Below are positions 21,077 through 30,179 of a stretch of 64,000 nt of DNA, piece by piece. Every line of letters starts with the position of its first letter. The first letter of the stretch is position 1. The notes beneath the pieces are model-generated. The model ran no database searches, was not told the DNA's origin, and saw only the letters and a program-made list of their open reading frames with translations. The translations under genes were made by a program, and so were the position numbers. Source of the DNA: Planctomycetota bacterium (GTDB taxonomy: Bacteria; Planctomycetota; Phycisphaerae; WQYP01); the NCBI GenBank assembly GCA_021805985.1, contig JAJZDN010000012.1, positions 1 to 64,000 on the forward strand. Reading direction: 5' to 3'.

Positions 21077-24041
21077 CCAACTGAGTTTTACCGGACGCCC
21101 TATTCCGCATCGTCACATGTTCTATACATCGGTTCATTTCTATCTGAACTTTGTTCCATGCGGCCTTGGCAAGGTCCTCAGGACCCCCATCCTGGCAGAT
21201 AACCTCCAGGTCTTTTGCGGCGTGCCGCAGCGCCTCAGCAAAAAGACATGCCGCAGTGCCCTTGATGGCGTGCGCCGCCCGACGGGCAGCGTCCCAGTCC
21301 GATACGACCATACAGTCATTGAGTTTTGTAATCTGCTGTCGCCCCTGCCCTATAAATTGCCCCAACAACCGCCCCACCATTGCTTGATCGTTCAAGAAAT
21401 ACTCGTTGAGCCGCTTGAAATCAAAGGGCGCAGGCATGACAACGGATCCTTGCAGAGGCAGAGATGTATCCGATGCTTTCACCGGCGTTGGCGGCAGCCC
21501 TCCCACCGGCGAATTGAAACCGGGATTATCAATTAATGAGACCACGGTCCGCACCAATTCAGTGCGGTTCAGCGGCTTGGTCAAGAAGGCATCCATGCCA
21601 GCCTCCAGAGAATTTCGGCGATCCAGACCCGTGGCATTCGCGGTCAGTGCGATAATCGGAATTCTTGCTTTTTCGAAAATGCTGAACACCGCACCGGCGG
21701 CTTCAAGTTTGCGTATCTGTCTTGCGGATTCAAAACCGTCCATTACCGGCATGAGACAATCCATGAATACCAGTGCGTAGCGTTGTCTCTGCAGGGCATC
21801 CACGCATTGCTGACCCGTGCCCACGACATCGCATGGCACCATTAAACCCGAAAGTACTTCCCGAATGACAAATTGGTTAATTTCGTTATCTTCCGCCACG
21901 AGCACCTTAAGGCCCTCATAGCCCGGCGGCAATTGGAGTTTTTCCTGTACCTCAAGTCGCGACGGGCTGACCTTCGTGGTATTCGCGTGGACCAGCCGCA
22001 TGAGAAGATCAAATAATTGCGATTGCCTTACCGGTTTGCCTAAAACACCGCTAAGCCCGAATTCCAACTGTATTTCCGCACTGATGTGGGTATCGGGCCT
22101 GGCCAATGCGATAATATCCGGTGCTCGCATATCGGCCTGCGCGTGGATTAATTTGGCAATTTCCAGCGCGTTGAGTTCCGGCGGCTGATGCTCTACAAAC
22201 AGCACATCAAACGGGCGAGCGGCATTGGCCCGTAGCAGTTGGTTGCAGGCCTTCACCGAGTCTGCGGTCTCTACCTCTATTTTCCAGTATTGCAACTGAT
22301 GCTGAAGTTTGTCGCGGCGCACCGGGCTGGCCATTAAAAGCAATATCCGCTGCCGGTGCAGCGCTTCCGGAATCGCTTCCGCATCCAGCCAGACCGATTT
22401 CCGACGCTCCAGTGGAACAGAGAACCAGAATGTACTGCCTTGGCTTATCTGGCTTTCGGCACCGATTTTCCCGCCCATTAACTCAACAAGTTGTCGGCTT
22501 ATCGCCAGCCCCAGGCCAGTGCCAGCATATACTTTGTCGCCCGTGTGATGCACCTGTGCAAAAGCCGTAAATAGTTTCTTTGCATTCTCCGGTGCAATGC
22601 CCACGCCCGTGTCATGAACTTCAAACTTCGCTAAAACTTTACCCTCCGCGATATCCACGGTGGAAAGTTTCAGCCAGACATCACCCTTATCCGTAAACTT
22701 AATCGCATTGCCCAGCAGGTTTATCAGCACCTGCCGTAGCCGCACAGGATCACCATGCACCAATGACGGAAGATCCGGCGCAATGTCATAGCCGAGTTCA
22801 AGCTTTTTTCTCATAGCGGTAGAGAGCATTAGGTATACCGTATCTTCCGTGCAGGCGCGCAGATCAAAATCTACCGGCTCAAGTTCCATCCGCCCGGCTT
22901 CGATTTTGGAGAAATCCAGAATATCCGTTATCACCGCCAGCAGTGCATCGGCACTGGTTTTTGCTACCTGCGTATACCCGCGCTGCTGACCATCCAGAGA
23001 TGTTTCCGCAAGCAATTCCATCATGGAAATCACGCCGTGCAGAGGGGTGCGTATTTCATGGCTCATATTTGCCAGGAACTGGGATTTAACCGATGCCGAT
23101 TCCTCGGCTGCCGATTTTGCGATTTCAAGTTCGGATTTAGCCTGTTCCAGCCGCAACATGGTTTGCTGTCGCTGGGTATAAAGCCGATCCATCATCATGG
23201 CCGCAGCCCAAACGAAAGCGCCAAATACAATAATTTGCAGCACCACCGCCGAAGCTGCTGAGGCCGGCATTCCGGAAACATGAAGCCGATACTCGCAAAA
23301 AATTCTCAGCCAGCCCAGGAATATCGGAAAAACAATCAGCGGTGGCAGCAGCCGCCGCATGATCATCCCGCCCGGACTATTTCTAAGAAGTTGCCGAACA
23401 ATCGGTATAAGCTCGTCGAGTGCTGAAATTCCCGTCAGCAAGAGCAGCATCGCCGCCGCCGTGTGCATGGCGGTGGGTATATATGCGCCTCGCAAACTGT
23501 GTCCATAAACGGTAAACAAATAATTGGCAACGCCGTACAGTCCCGTCAATAACAGGCCAACCAAAGCCACGCCCGTAACATGCCGTGTGAAAGTTTTTCG
23601 CCACACCACACTCATTACGCCCAAGCCGCCAAATAACAATCCCGCAGCGGTGTTGGGTGCCATACGGTTGGGTGCGAAGGGCACTTTGGTGAGTTCTTGG
23701 GCAAATAAGAGCGAATCAACGTGCAGATTTTCCGCGCCCAAGTACGCCGCCAGCCGCAGCGCAGCGACCAACGCCACAATGCCGCCGACTGCGGTAATTT
23801 CCCAATTTTGCGCCGATGTGGTTTCCGGGTGGCAGGCCAGAAAGCCAATAGGGACCGCCAGCAGGAAAAAACAGATTGCCACTGCCGGATTCATCGGTAT
23901 CATACCGGGCAGTAAACTTGTTAGTGTTAATTCGCCGGAACACCAGCCAGCCAATACCAGCAGGCTTACCGCGCAGATTAACGCGCTAGACCACACGCTG
24001 ATCCAGTACAGGCGTGTACGGGGCTTGTCAGGCAATTCCAT
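21063..24041 (-). CDS. Hybrid sensor histidine kinase with REC and Hpt domains
   Basis: N-terminal TM region; 'FLANMSHEIRTPLHGVISMMELL', 'GTGLGLAISRQLVELMGGKI', REC 'VLVAEDNEINQFVI..VFMDCLMPVMDGFE', Hpt 'AHAIKGTAACLFA'. Confidence 0.96.
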   Translation of the reverse strand: MELPDKPRTRLYWISVWSSALICAVSLLVLAGWCSGELTLTSLLPGMIPMNPAVAICFFLLAVPIGFLACHPETTSAQNWEITAVGGIVALVAALRLAAYLGAENLHVDSLLFAQELTKVPFAPNRMAPNTAAGLLFGGLGVMSVVWRKTFTRHVTGVALVGLLLTGLYGVANYLFTVYGHSLRGAYIPTAMHTAAAMLLLLTGISALDELIPIVRQLLRNSPGGMIMRRLLPPLIVFPIFLGWLRIFCEYRLHVSGMPASAASAVVLQIIVFGAFVWAAAMMMDRLYTQRQQTMLRLEQAKSELEIAKSAAEESASVKSQFLANMSHEIRTPLHGVISMMELLAETSLDGQQRGYTQVAKTSADALLAVITDILDFSKIEAGRMELEPVDFDLRACTEDTVYLMLSTAMRKKLELGYDIAPDLPSLVHGDPVRLRQVLINLLGNAIKFTDKGDVWLKLSTVDIAEGKVLAKFEVHDTGVGIAPENAKKLFTAFAQVHHTGDKVYAGTGLGLAISRQLVELMGGKIGAESQISQGSTFWFSVPLERRKSVWLDAEAIPEALHRQRILLLMASPVRRDKLQHQLQYWKIEVETADSVKACNQLLRANAARPFDVLFVEHQPPELNALEIAKLIHAQADMRAPDIIALARPDTHISAEIQLEFGLSGVLGKPVRQSQLFDLLMRLVHANTTKVSPSRLEVQEKLQLPPGYEGLKVLVAEDNEINQFVIREVLSGLMVPCDVVGTGQQCVDALQRQRYALVFMDCLMPVMDGFESARQIRKLEAAGAVFSIFEKARIPIIALTANATGLDRRNSLEAGMDAFLTKPLNRTELVRTVVSLIDNPGFNSPVGGLPPTPVKASDTSLPLQGSVVMPAPFDFKRLNEYFLNDQAMVGRLLGQFIGQGRQQITKLNDCMVVSDWDAARRAAHAIKGTAACLFAEALRHAAKDLEVICQDGGPEDLAKAAWNKVQIEMNRCIEHVTMRNRASGKTQLDEGA

Positions 24042-24247
24042 CTTCCAACGTCCTCATGAGCATAGCCCGCAGTCTGAGGAAATTGCCCGACTTCTATTCA
24101 CCGCAAACTGATGGCGCAAGTCGCGTCCGCGCTGGATCTTTCAAGGTGGGTTGCAGCGTTTTGAGAAAGACCCTTGCGACCCGAATCGCTCGTTACGTCC
24201 ACATTATACGCATAAAGAAATAAAATTTGCCAGGGAAATATCACATT

Positions 24248-24332
24248 TCGGAAATAAGTGAGTTTCACCAGGTAACGCCGCCGCACTCGACGAGAGCGCG
24301 GCGTTGACGTGGGCAAAAGAACCTTGATTTAC
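24248..24332 (+). repeat. Left ~85-bp inverted repeat bounding the accessory island
   Basis: Reverse complement of 29467-29551 with 3 mismatches in 85 bp (aligned by hand). Confidence 0.95.
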
Positions 24333-24447
24333 TGAAATGCACACGTAACAAAGACAATTCACATGAATTACGTCACCATTTGAACCTCACGGTATTCACC
24401 ACGGATCACGACAAAAGCCTCGCTGTGTTTGGGCATAGTTCGCCTTA

Positions 24448-24990
24448 TCACTGTTGGATGTAGCCGAGAGATGTTAGGCGAACCGTTAATGCCTGCTGAC
24501 TGACCTCATACTTATTTGCTAACCGCTCAATTTTTTCTTCAGTCGTTAGCGTTAAGCGAGCAAATTTTGCAAGATCTGTATTCAGAAATGATATTGGCAT
24601 CAATAGTTCAGCAGCAAAAAGGTTTGCTTCCACTTCATCAACGTTGGTTCCCGCACTTGACTGTTCGCTCCGCAGCTTAACCTGATATCCCGTCCACTGT
24701 CGGTCAATATGCAGCCGTTCGCCCTCATGCAGCAGGAAATGTCCTAACTCGTGCCCGACGGTAAAACGCCGCCGGTTCGGGTGATGTCTGGCGTTCACAC
24801 CAATAATCGCCACCCCTTTGGTTGGTTCACGAAGCACGAAACCAGACAATTCATCTGGCGCATCTTGTTTGACGACTTTCGCGCCCAAACGCCGTGCCAA
24901 GTCATCGACTGGCACCGGGGCCTGCTCGACACCGAATCGCTCAAGCAATTCGAGCGCCCGTTCCCTAATCATTTTTCGTCGTACTAGCAT
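24448..24990 (-). CDS. ImmA/IrrE family metallo-endopeptidase
   Basis: 'FTVGHELGHFLLHEGERLHIDR' HExxH motif; 'EVEANLFAAELLMP'. Confidence 0.95.
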   Translation of the reverse strand: MLVRRKMIRERALELLERFGVEQAPVPVDDLARRLGAKVVKQDAPDELSGFVLREPTKGVAIIGVNARHHPNRRRFTVGHELGHFLLHEGERLHIDRQWTGYQVKLRSEQSSAGTNVDEVEANLFAAELLMPISFLNTDLAKFARLTLTTEEKIERLANKYEVSQQALTVRLTSLGYIQQ

Positions 24991-24993
24991 GGT

Positions 24994-25317
24994 TCAACCC
25001 TTACTTTTAACGGGGCCTACAGCCGACCGCACAAACTCTTTCGTGGATTCCGGCAGATGCTGTAACAATTCTTCTATTTTTAAATCCTCCGTTGATTCCC
25101 GAGCCAAATCCGAAAGCTCCATGTGTAATGCGTGGGCGAGCCTTACGAGAGTATGAGCCAGTATCTTTTGTCGCCCTCGCTCAATATTCACTATTGAGGT
25201 ACGACTCAGGCCGATTAACGTTCCAAGATTTTCCTGCGTCAGCTTCTGGTGCAACCGCGCCCGTTGGATTCGCTGGCCGAGCTCACGATAATACAGATCC
25301 TTGTTCGTCATATTCTT
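24994..25317 (-). CDS. XRE-family HTH transcriptional regulator
   Basis: 'LGQRIQRARLHQKLTQENLGTLIGLSRTSIVNIERGRQKILAHTLVRLAHAL'; likely start MTNKDLYY within ORF 24994-25368. Confidence 0.92.
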   Translation of the reverse strand, partial: KNMTNKDLYYRELGQRIQRARLHQKLTQENLGTLIGLSRTSIVNIERGRQKILAHTLVRLAHALHMELSDLARESTEDLKIEELLQHLPESTKEFVRSAVGPVKSKG

Positions 25318-25388
25318 ATTATATCCCACGGCGCGCCGGATGCAAACAGTTTGTAATTCGCACATCATTTTATGATTACATAAATTAT

Positions 25389-25417
25389 TTGACTTTGTTC
25401 GCAGCAGTGGGTAAACT
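25389..25417 (+). promoter_or_regulatory. Candidate sigma70-type promoter of the ubiquitin-like operon
   Basis: TTGACT-N17-TAAACT in the divergent intergenic region; AGGAG Shine-Dalgarno at 25483-25487 before ATG 25496. Confidence 0.4.
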
Positions 25418-25495
25418 ATAGGTAATGTTTATCAATCTTGGTCTTGTTGACTGGCGAGGATAAGCAGATTTTTACCAGCATTAGGAGAAATCACT

Positions 25496-25807
25496 ATGGT
25501 TAATGAATCAATCAATGAGTCTGACGAACGTCGGCATGAACACGGCGGCGGCCACAATCATCCGATTGTTTACATTTACATTGACACTCACAAGTACCAA
25601 GCACCTAAGCCTGACATGACTGGCGAGGAATTGCGCAATCTCGCTAAGCCCTCTATCGGGAATCAATACAACCTTTGGCTTGAGATACCCGGTCTAGGCG
25701 ATGATAAGCTTGTCGGGGATGCCGAAATTATCCATCTCCATGACGGCATGTGCTTCTATAGCGCACTCAAAGAAATTAATCCAGGAGCAACCGATGCAAT
25801 TGCTTGA
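25496..25807 (+). CDS. Ubiquitin-like protein, multiubiquitin-domain type (single domain)
   Basis: 'IVYIYIDTHKYQAPKPDMTGEELRNLAK...WLEIPGLGDDKLVGDAEIIHLHDGMCFYSALKEINPG' matches the multiubiquitin domain pattern as recalled. Confidence 0.85.
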   Translation: MVNESINESDERRHEHGGGHNHPIVYIYIDTHKYQAPKPDMTGEELRNLAKPSIGNQYNLWLEIPGLGDDKLVGDAEIIHLHDGMCFYSALKEINPGATDAIA

Positions 25808-26171
25808 GGAAGATGAGCGTTATCTCACTGAGCGATGCTACCAATTCGACCTCATTGCGGAAGGAGAGGTCGGGTGTTTGATCATCAAAGATTTTCCGCT
25901 CGCTTCTGGCAAATATGACCGGGATATCGTTGATCTCCTCATATGCATTCCCAAAGGTTACAACACCGCCAAACTTGATAACTTCTATATTGATCCCCCT
26001 ATTCGCCTCAAAGTTGGCGGAGCTTATCCACACAGGGGTGATTATTTCGAGAGCCACATCCAAAGGAAATGGCAACGTTTGTCTCGACACATGTCAGTAT
26101 GGCGGCCAGGAATCGATGGCCTTCGGACGTTTATGCCCTTTATCTACCACGAACTTCAAAACAAGGATTAA
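25794..26171 (+). CDS. Prokaryotic E2-like protein (E2 family E type)
   Basis: ATG 25794 overlaps the Ubl stop; 'DIVDLLICIPKGYNTAKLDNFYIDPPIRL...WQRLSRHMSVWRPGIDGLRTFMPFIYHEL' E2_E-like pattern; operon context. Confidence 0.78.
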   Translation: MQLLEEDERYLTERCYQFDLIAEGEVGCLIIKDFPLASGKYDRDIVDLLICIPKGYNTAKLDNFYIDPPIRLKVGGAYPHRGDYFESHIQRKWQRLSRHMSVWRPGIDGLRTFMPFIYHELQNKD

Positions 26172-26173
26172 AG

Positions 26174-27532
26174 ATGCGATACACACTCAGCATTACCGAA
26201 GATTTAAACGACCGGCTTAAAAACGCGGTTTTTGGTATGGTCGGCTGCGAAGGAGCAGCATATGTTGTTTGTGGGGTGGCAACCTTAACTGACGAGATTC
26301 GCCTTTTGGCAAGAGATATCATTCCCGTCTGTGACGAGCATTACCTTCTCCGGCAATCAAGACGCTTGTCAATCGACGGCCGCTCTTTTGTTCCCGTTGC
26401 AAAGCGGGCCAAGTTTGAAAAGGAAGCGATTCTCTTTGTTCACTCACACCCGGAGGATTCTCCACATTTTTCCAACTATGATGATGAAGAAGATCCAAAA
26501 TTGATGGCGTTCTTTAATGCTCGGACCGGACAGACACCGCATGGATCGCTCCTGTGTTTGCCGCCGGATCGATTAAAGGGCAGAATATGGACGACAACCG
26601 GCTGGCAACTCATAGAAAGAATCCGAGTTATCGGGAATCGGTTCCGTTTCTTTGATTTCGATACAAGCAAACCGCCGCTTCCGGAGTTCTATGACCGACA
26701 GGTACGTGCGTTTGGCCCAGAAATCCAATATCTTCTCCGCAGGCTACACGTTGGGGTGGTTGGTGCCGGGGGCACCGGCTCAGCGACGGTTGAACAACTT
26801 GCACGACTTGGCGTCCGAGTAATTTCAATCTTTGACGGAAAATCCCTCGCGACTAGTAACGTCACTCGAGTTCATGGAGCGACCTTGGCAGACGCTGGAA
26901 CGCCCAAAGCCGTGGTTCAAGAGACACATATCAAGAATCTGGGCTTGGGCACAGAACCGTATGTCCACTCACGTCCAATTACCGACGAGGATATTGCCAA
27001 GCATCTTCGTGGTTGTGATGTGGTTTTTGGATGTACTGATAACCACCTATCACGATCCATTCTTACCAGACTGGCACTATTTTACCTGATTCCCGTAATT
27101 GATATGGCGGTGAAGGTACATTCGGAACAGCAAGTCATTCGGGGCGTCTGGGGGCGTGTGACGACGTTGCTACCCGGAGAGGCCTGCTTGTTCTGCCACG
27201 AAACCATTAACCCTGACATAATACGAGCTGAGACTTTGTCGGTCACTCAACGCGAGCACGAACTCGCTGAAGAATACATAACAGAACTTGCCACAGATGA
27301 GCCGGCAGTCATTACGTTTACGACCGCTGTTGCGGCACAAGCAGTTAATGAATTATTGCATCGGCTGACTGGTTTTATGGGCGCAGAACGGACATCATCC
27401 GAGGTCCTTCTGCAGTTTCATAATAGCCGGATACGTACCAACCGGATGACTCCCAAGCCCGATTGTTACTGCCAGCAGATACAACATTGGGGACGCGGAG
27501 ATAGTCGAAATTTTCTCGGGCTCACCTGGTAA
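26174..27532 (+). CDS. JAMM(JAB)-ThiF/E1 fusion protein
   Basis: JAMM 'HSHPEDSPHFSNYDD' fits HxHx7SxxD; E1/ThiF 'VGVVGAGGTGSATVEQLARLGV', 'CDVVFGCTDNHLSRSIL', 'LLPGEACLFC'. Confidence 0.92.
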   Translation: MRYTLSITEDLNDRLKNAVFGMVGCEGAAYVVCGVATLTDEIRLLARDIIPVCDEHYLLRQSRRLSIDGRSFVPVAKRAKFEKEAILFVHSHPEDSPHFSNYDDEEDPKLMAFFNARTGQTPHGSLLCLPPDRLKGRIWTTTGWQLIERIRVIGNRFRFFDFDTSKPPLPEFYDRQVRAFGPEIQYLLRRLHVGVVGAGGTGSATVEQLARLGVRVISIFDGKSLATSNVTRVHGATLADAGTPKAVVQETHIKNLGLGTEPYVHSRPITDEDIAKHLRGCDVVFGCTDNHLSRSILTRLALFYLIPVIDMAVKVHSEQQVIRGVWGRVTTLLPGEACLFCHETINPDIIRAETLSVTQREHELAEEYITELATDEPAVITFTTAVAAQAVNELLHRLTGFMGAERTSSEVLLQFHNSRIRTNRMTPKPDCYCQQIQHWGRGDSRNFLGLTW

Positions 27533-27538
27533 TCGATT

Positions 27539-27913
27539 ATGACTATGCGACTTATTGATATCATATCTTCAACTCGGACCAAATTGCGATCATTTTGGCT
27601 ACGACTGCGTACCCCGAAGCAACGAAAGACGTTTAGCGGTTTGATTCGCTACAGTTCGTTTGCAGTTCCTGCACCGGAACTTCTGGCAGGTATGCTCATC
27701 TTGAACGGACCAGATGAAAATCCTAAATGGCTCCGGTTTAGTTGTCCGTGTGGCTGCAAAACTGTCATAGCATTAAATCTTATGAAGAGTCATACTCCAC
27801 GTTGGACAATAACAATCCACCAAGATGGTACGCTCTCAGCAGCCCCGTCAGTAGATGTCACCAAATGTGGTAGCCATTTTTGGATTTACCACAACAGAAT
27901 CCAATGGGTATGA
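27539..27913 (+). CDS. DUF6527-like small Cys-rich protein
   Basis: 'WLRFSCPCGCKTVIALNLMKSHTPRWTITIHQDGTLSAAPSVDVTKCGSHFWIYHNRIQWV'; last gene of the conjugation operon. Confidence 0.75.
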   Translation: MTMRLIDIISSTRTKLRSFWLRLRTPKQRKTFSGLIRYSSFAVPAPELLAGMLILNGPDENPKWLRFSCPCGCKTVIALNLMKSHTPRWTITIHQDGTLSAAPSVDVTKCGSHFWIYHNRIQWV

Positions 27914-29466
27914 GAAGACTTCGATAGGAAGTCCATATGACGACTTCATCGGTAATTGCGCGTTGGGGAGAGGCTTATCGCAACACGTTGCTTAATTCCT
28001 TGTTCCTTCGCGCCGACACCGTTTCGCGCTAGAGTGAGAATATGCAGAATGATCACAAGTATTTTATCTACGTTCGCAAATCGACCGGCACCGAGGAGCG
28101 GCAAATCCGTTCCATCGGCGATCAACTGGCCGAAATCCGCGAGCTCGTTCGTCGAGAACATCTTGAAGTTGTCGGAAGCTTTGAAGAAAGCCAGAGTGCC
28201 ATGACCAAAGGTCGCCCCCTATTCAGTGAGATGCTTGAACGGATCGAAGCGGGCGACGCTGACGGCATCATCGCCTGGCACCCTGACCGATTGGCACGGA
28301 ATGCCTTTGATGGCGGGCGAGTCATCGACCTCATCGACGAACGGAAAATCCACGATCTTAAATTCTGTTCGTTCTGGGTTGAGCCGACCGCCCAAGGCAA
28401 GTTGATGCTCAATCTTGCGTTCGGCCAATCCAAATACTATTCCGACAGCTTGTCCGTCAACATCCGTCGAGGGCAACGGCAAAAAGTGGCCAACGGCATC
28501 TACGCCCGGAAGGCACCGATCGGCTATCTCAATGAGCCGAAGCTGCGAACCATTGTTCCTGATCCGGAACGGGCACCGCTTGTCAAAATGGCATTTGAAA
28601 CATATGCCACTGGCAAAATCTCTCTTGTTCAGCTTTGCGATATTCTGAACCAGAAGGGACTCCGGAGCAGTAACGACCGACCAATGCAGTCTTCCCGTTG
28701 CCAAGATTTTCTTCGCAACCGTTTCTACTACGGCATGTTCATTCACAAGGGAGAAATGCATGAAGGCACACACGAACCCCTGATCACCAAAGCACTCTTT
28801 GACCGTGCCCAAGAATCCATGCAGCGACGCAGCAAGCCTGAGTCCGTGCGTCTCAAGTCATAGGTCTATCGCGGCCTTCTACGTTGTGGCGAATGCGGCT
28901 GTGGTATCACCATGGAAACCCAGAAGGGTCATAATTATCTGCGATGCACCAAACGGGTGGAGCGCGACTGTTCCCAACCTTACATTCGAGAAGAGTGTAC
29001 GACTGGACAAATTGCCGCTGCCGTCACTACGGCATCACTGCCGGACGAGGTCGCCGAATGGCTCATTGAACAGGTCAAAACTGAACGAACCTCTAACGTC
29101 GCAATGATCAACGATGCGAAGCAGAACGTCCAAAAGGCTATCGCCAAGATTGAAACTACTCTTGACCGTCTCACAACGGCCTATCTTGATGCCGGAGCGT
29201 TCACCGCTGCTGATTTCCGTATCCGTAAGGCTGAAGCCCTGGGAAAGAAGCGAAAATTGGAAGACGAACTCTTCGCCCTTGACAGAGGGGAAACCGTACG
29301 GTTCGAACCGCTCATACGGTTCGTAAATGGCTCAAAACAAATGAAATACGTCGCTCAAGCGGGAAATCCGAAAGAATTACGAACACAACTGGAACACATC
29401 GGTTCGAACCTCACGTTAACGAACCGGACACTCAATTGGGAACCACGGGGAGCGTGGAAACTCGTT

Positions 29467-29551
29467 GTAAATCACGGTTCTTTTGCCCACGTCAACGCTG
29501 CGCTCTCGTCGAGCGCGGCGGCGTTACCTGGTGAAACTCACTTATTTCCGA
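29467..29551 (-). repeat. Right ~85-bp inverted repeat bounding the accessory island
   Basis: Inverted copy of 24248-24332; contains GCGCTC-TCGTC-GAGCGC palindrome at 29500-29516. Confidence 0.95.
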
Positions 29552-29556
29552 CGAAG

Positions 29557-29629
29557 TGGAGACGACCGGGATCGAACCGGCAACCCCTGCCTTGCAAAGG
29601 CAGTGCTCTCCCAATTGAGCTACGTCCCC
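29557..29629 (-). tRNA. tRNA-Ala (anticodon TGC)
   Basis: GGGGACGTAGCTCAATTGGGAGAGCACTGCCTTTGCAAGGCAGGGGTTGCCGGTTCGATCCCGGTCGTCTCCA; full cloverleaf; CCA not encoded. Confidence 0.97.
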
Positions 29630-30179
29630 AGGAGTGTCCATCCTACCAAACGTAAGGGCTAAGGCAAGAGGCCTCCTTAATATTCTTGGCAAAAATCGGC
29701 CGCCATTGACGTAAATAGCCTGCCATCAAAGAAATAAATCGCCGAATTTCGCGCATAACTTCCACCTGCCTATTATACAGGCAGCAAAAAACCAAAACTT
29801 GGCATCTACTGGCGAACCCGTCTATTTATCAGGCAGCAGGCCATCTTTAACGTTCAGGTCTGGCCAAGAATTCTGGCAGCAATAAGGGGTGAAATCATCG
29901 CGCATTTCCGGACCTAATATGTTGCATAAACCATTATAATTAAAACACTTATATATTTCTTAACGCCCAGATTTAGTCCGCGTATTCCTCCGGCCCCTAA
30001 TTATTTCAACGCCGTAGATCACTTGCGCACGGCGTTTGCATAGTACAATAGCACCCGGAGCACGTGCGAATATTCGGACAGGCTCCTGGTGGTTCACGGC
30101 GGCAGGCCCGGGCTTGATGTGTTGGAAGCTCGATGGTGCGGAAGGAATTTGCCGTTGGCGATAGCGGAGGTTGGTTTTG

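Larger units (their letters stand above)
28042..29655 (+). pseudogene. Large serine recombinase with zinc-ribbon region, interrupted by in-frame TAG (28861-28863)
   Basis: 'YFIYVRKSTGTEERQ' catalytic region, 'IIAWHPDRLARN'; after the TAG the same frame continues 'VYRGLLRCGECGCGITMETQKGHNYLRCT'. The C-terminus reads through the right inverted repeat and antisense to tRNA-Ala. Confidence 0.9.

Noticed and set aside
29492-29692. Minus-strand ORF '...GDVAQLGEHCLCKAGVAGSIPVVSTS'
   Set aside because: Translation through tRNA-Ala and its flanks; a familiar tRNA artefact.
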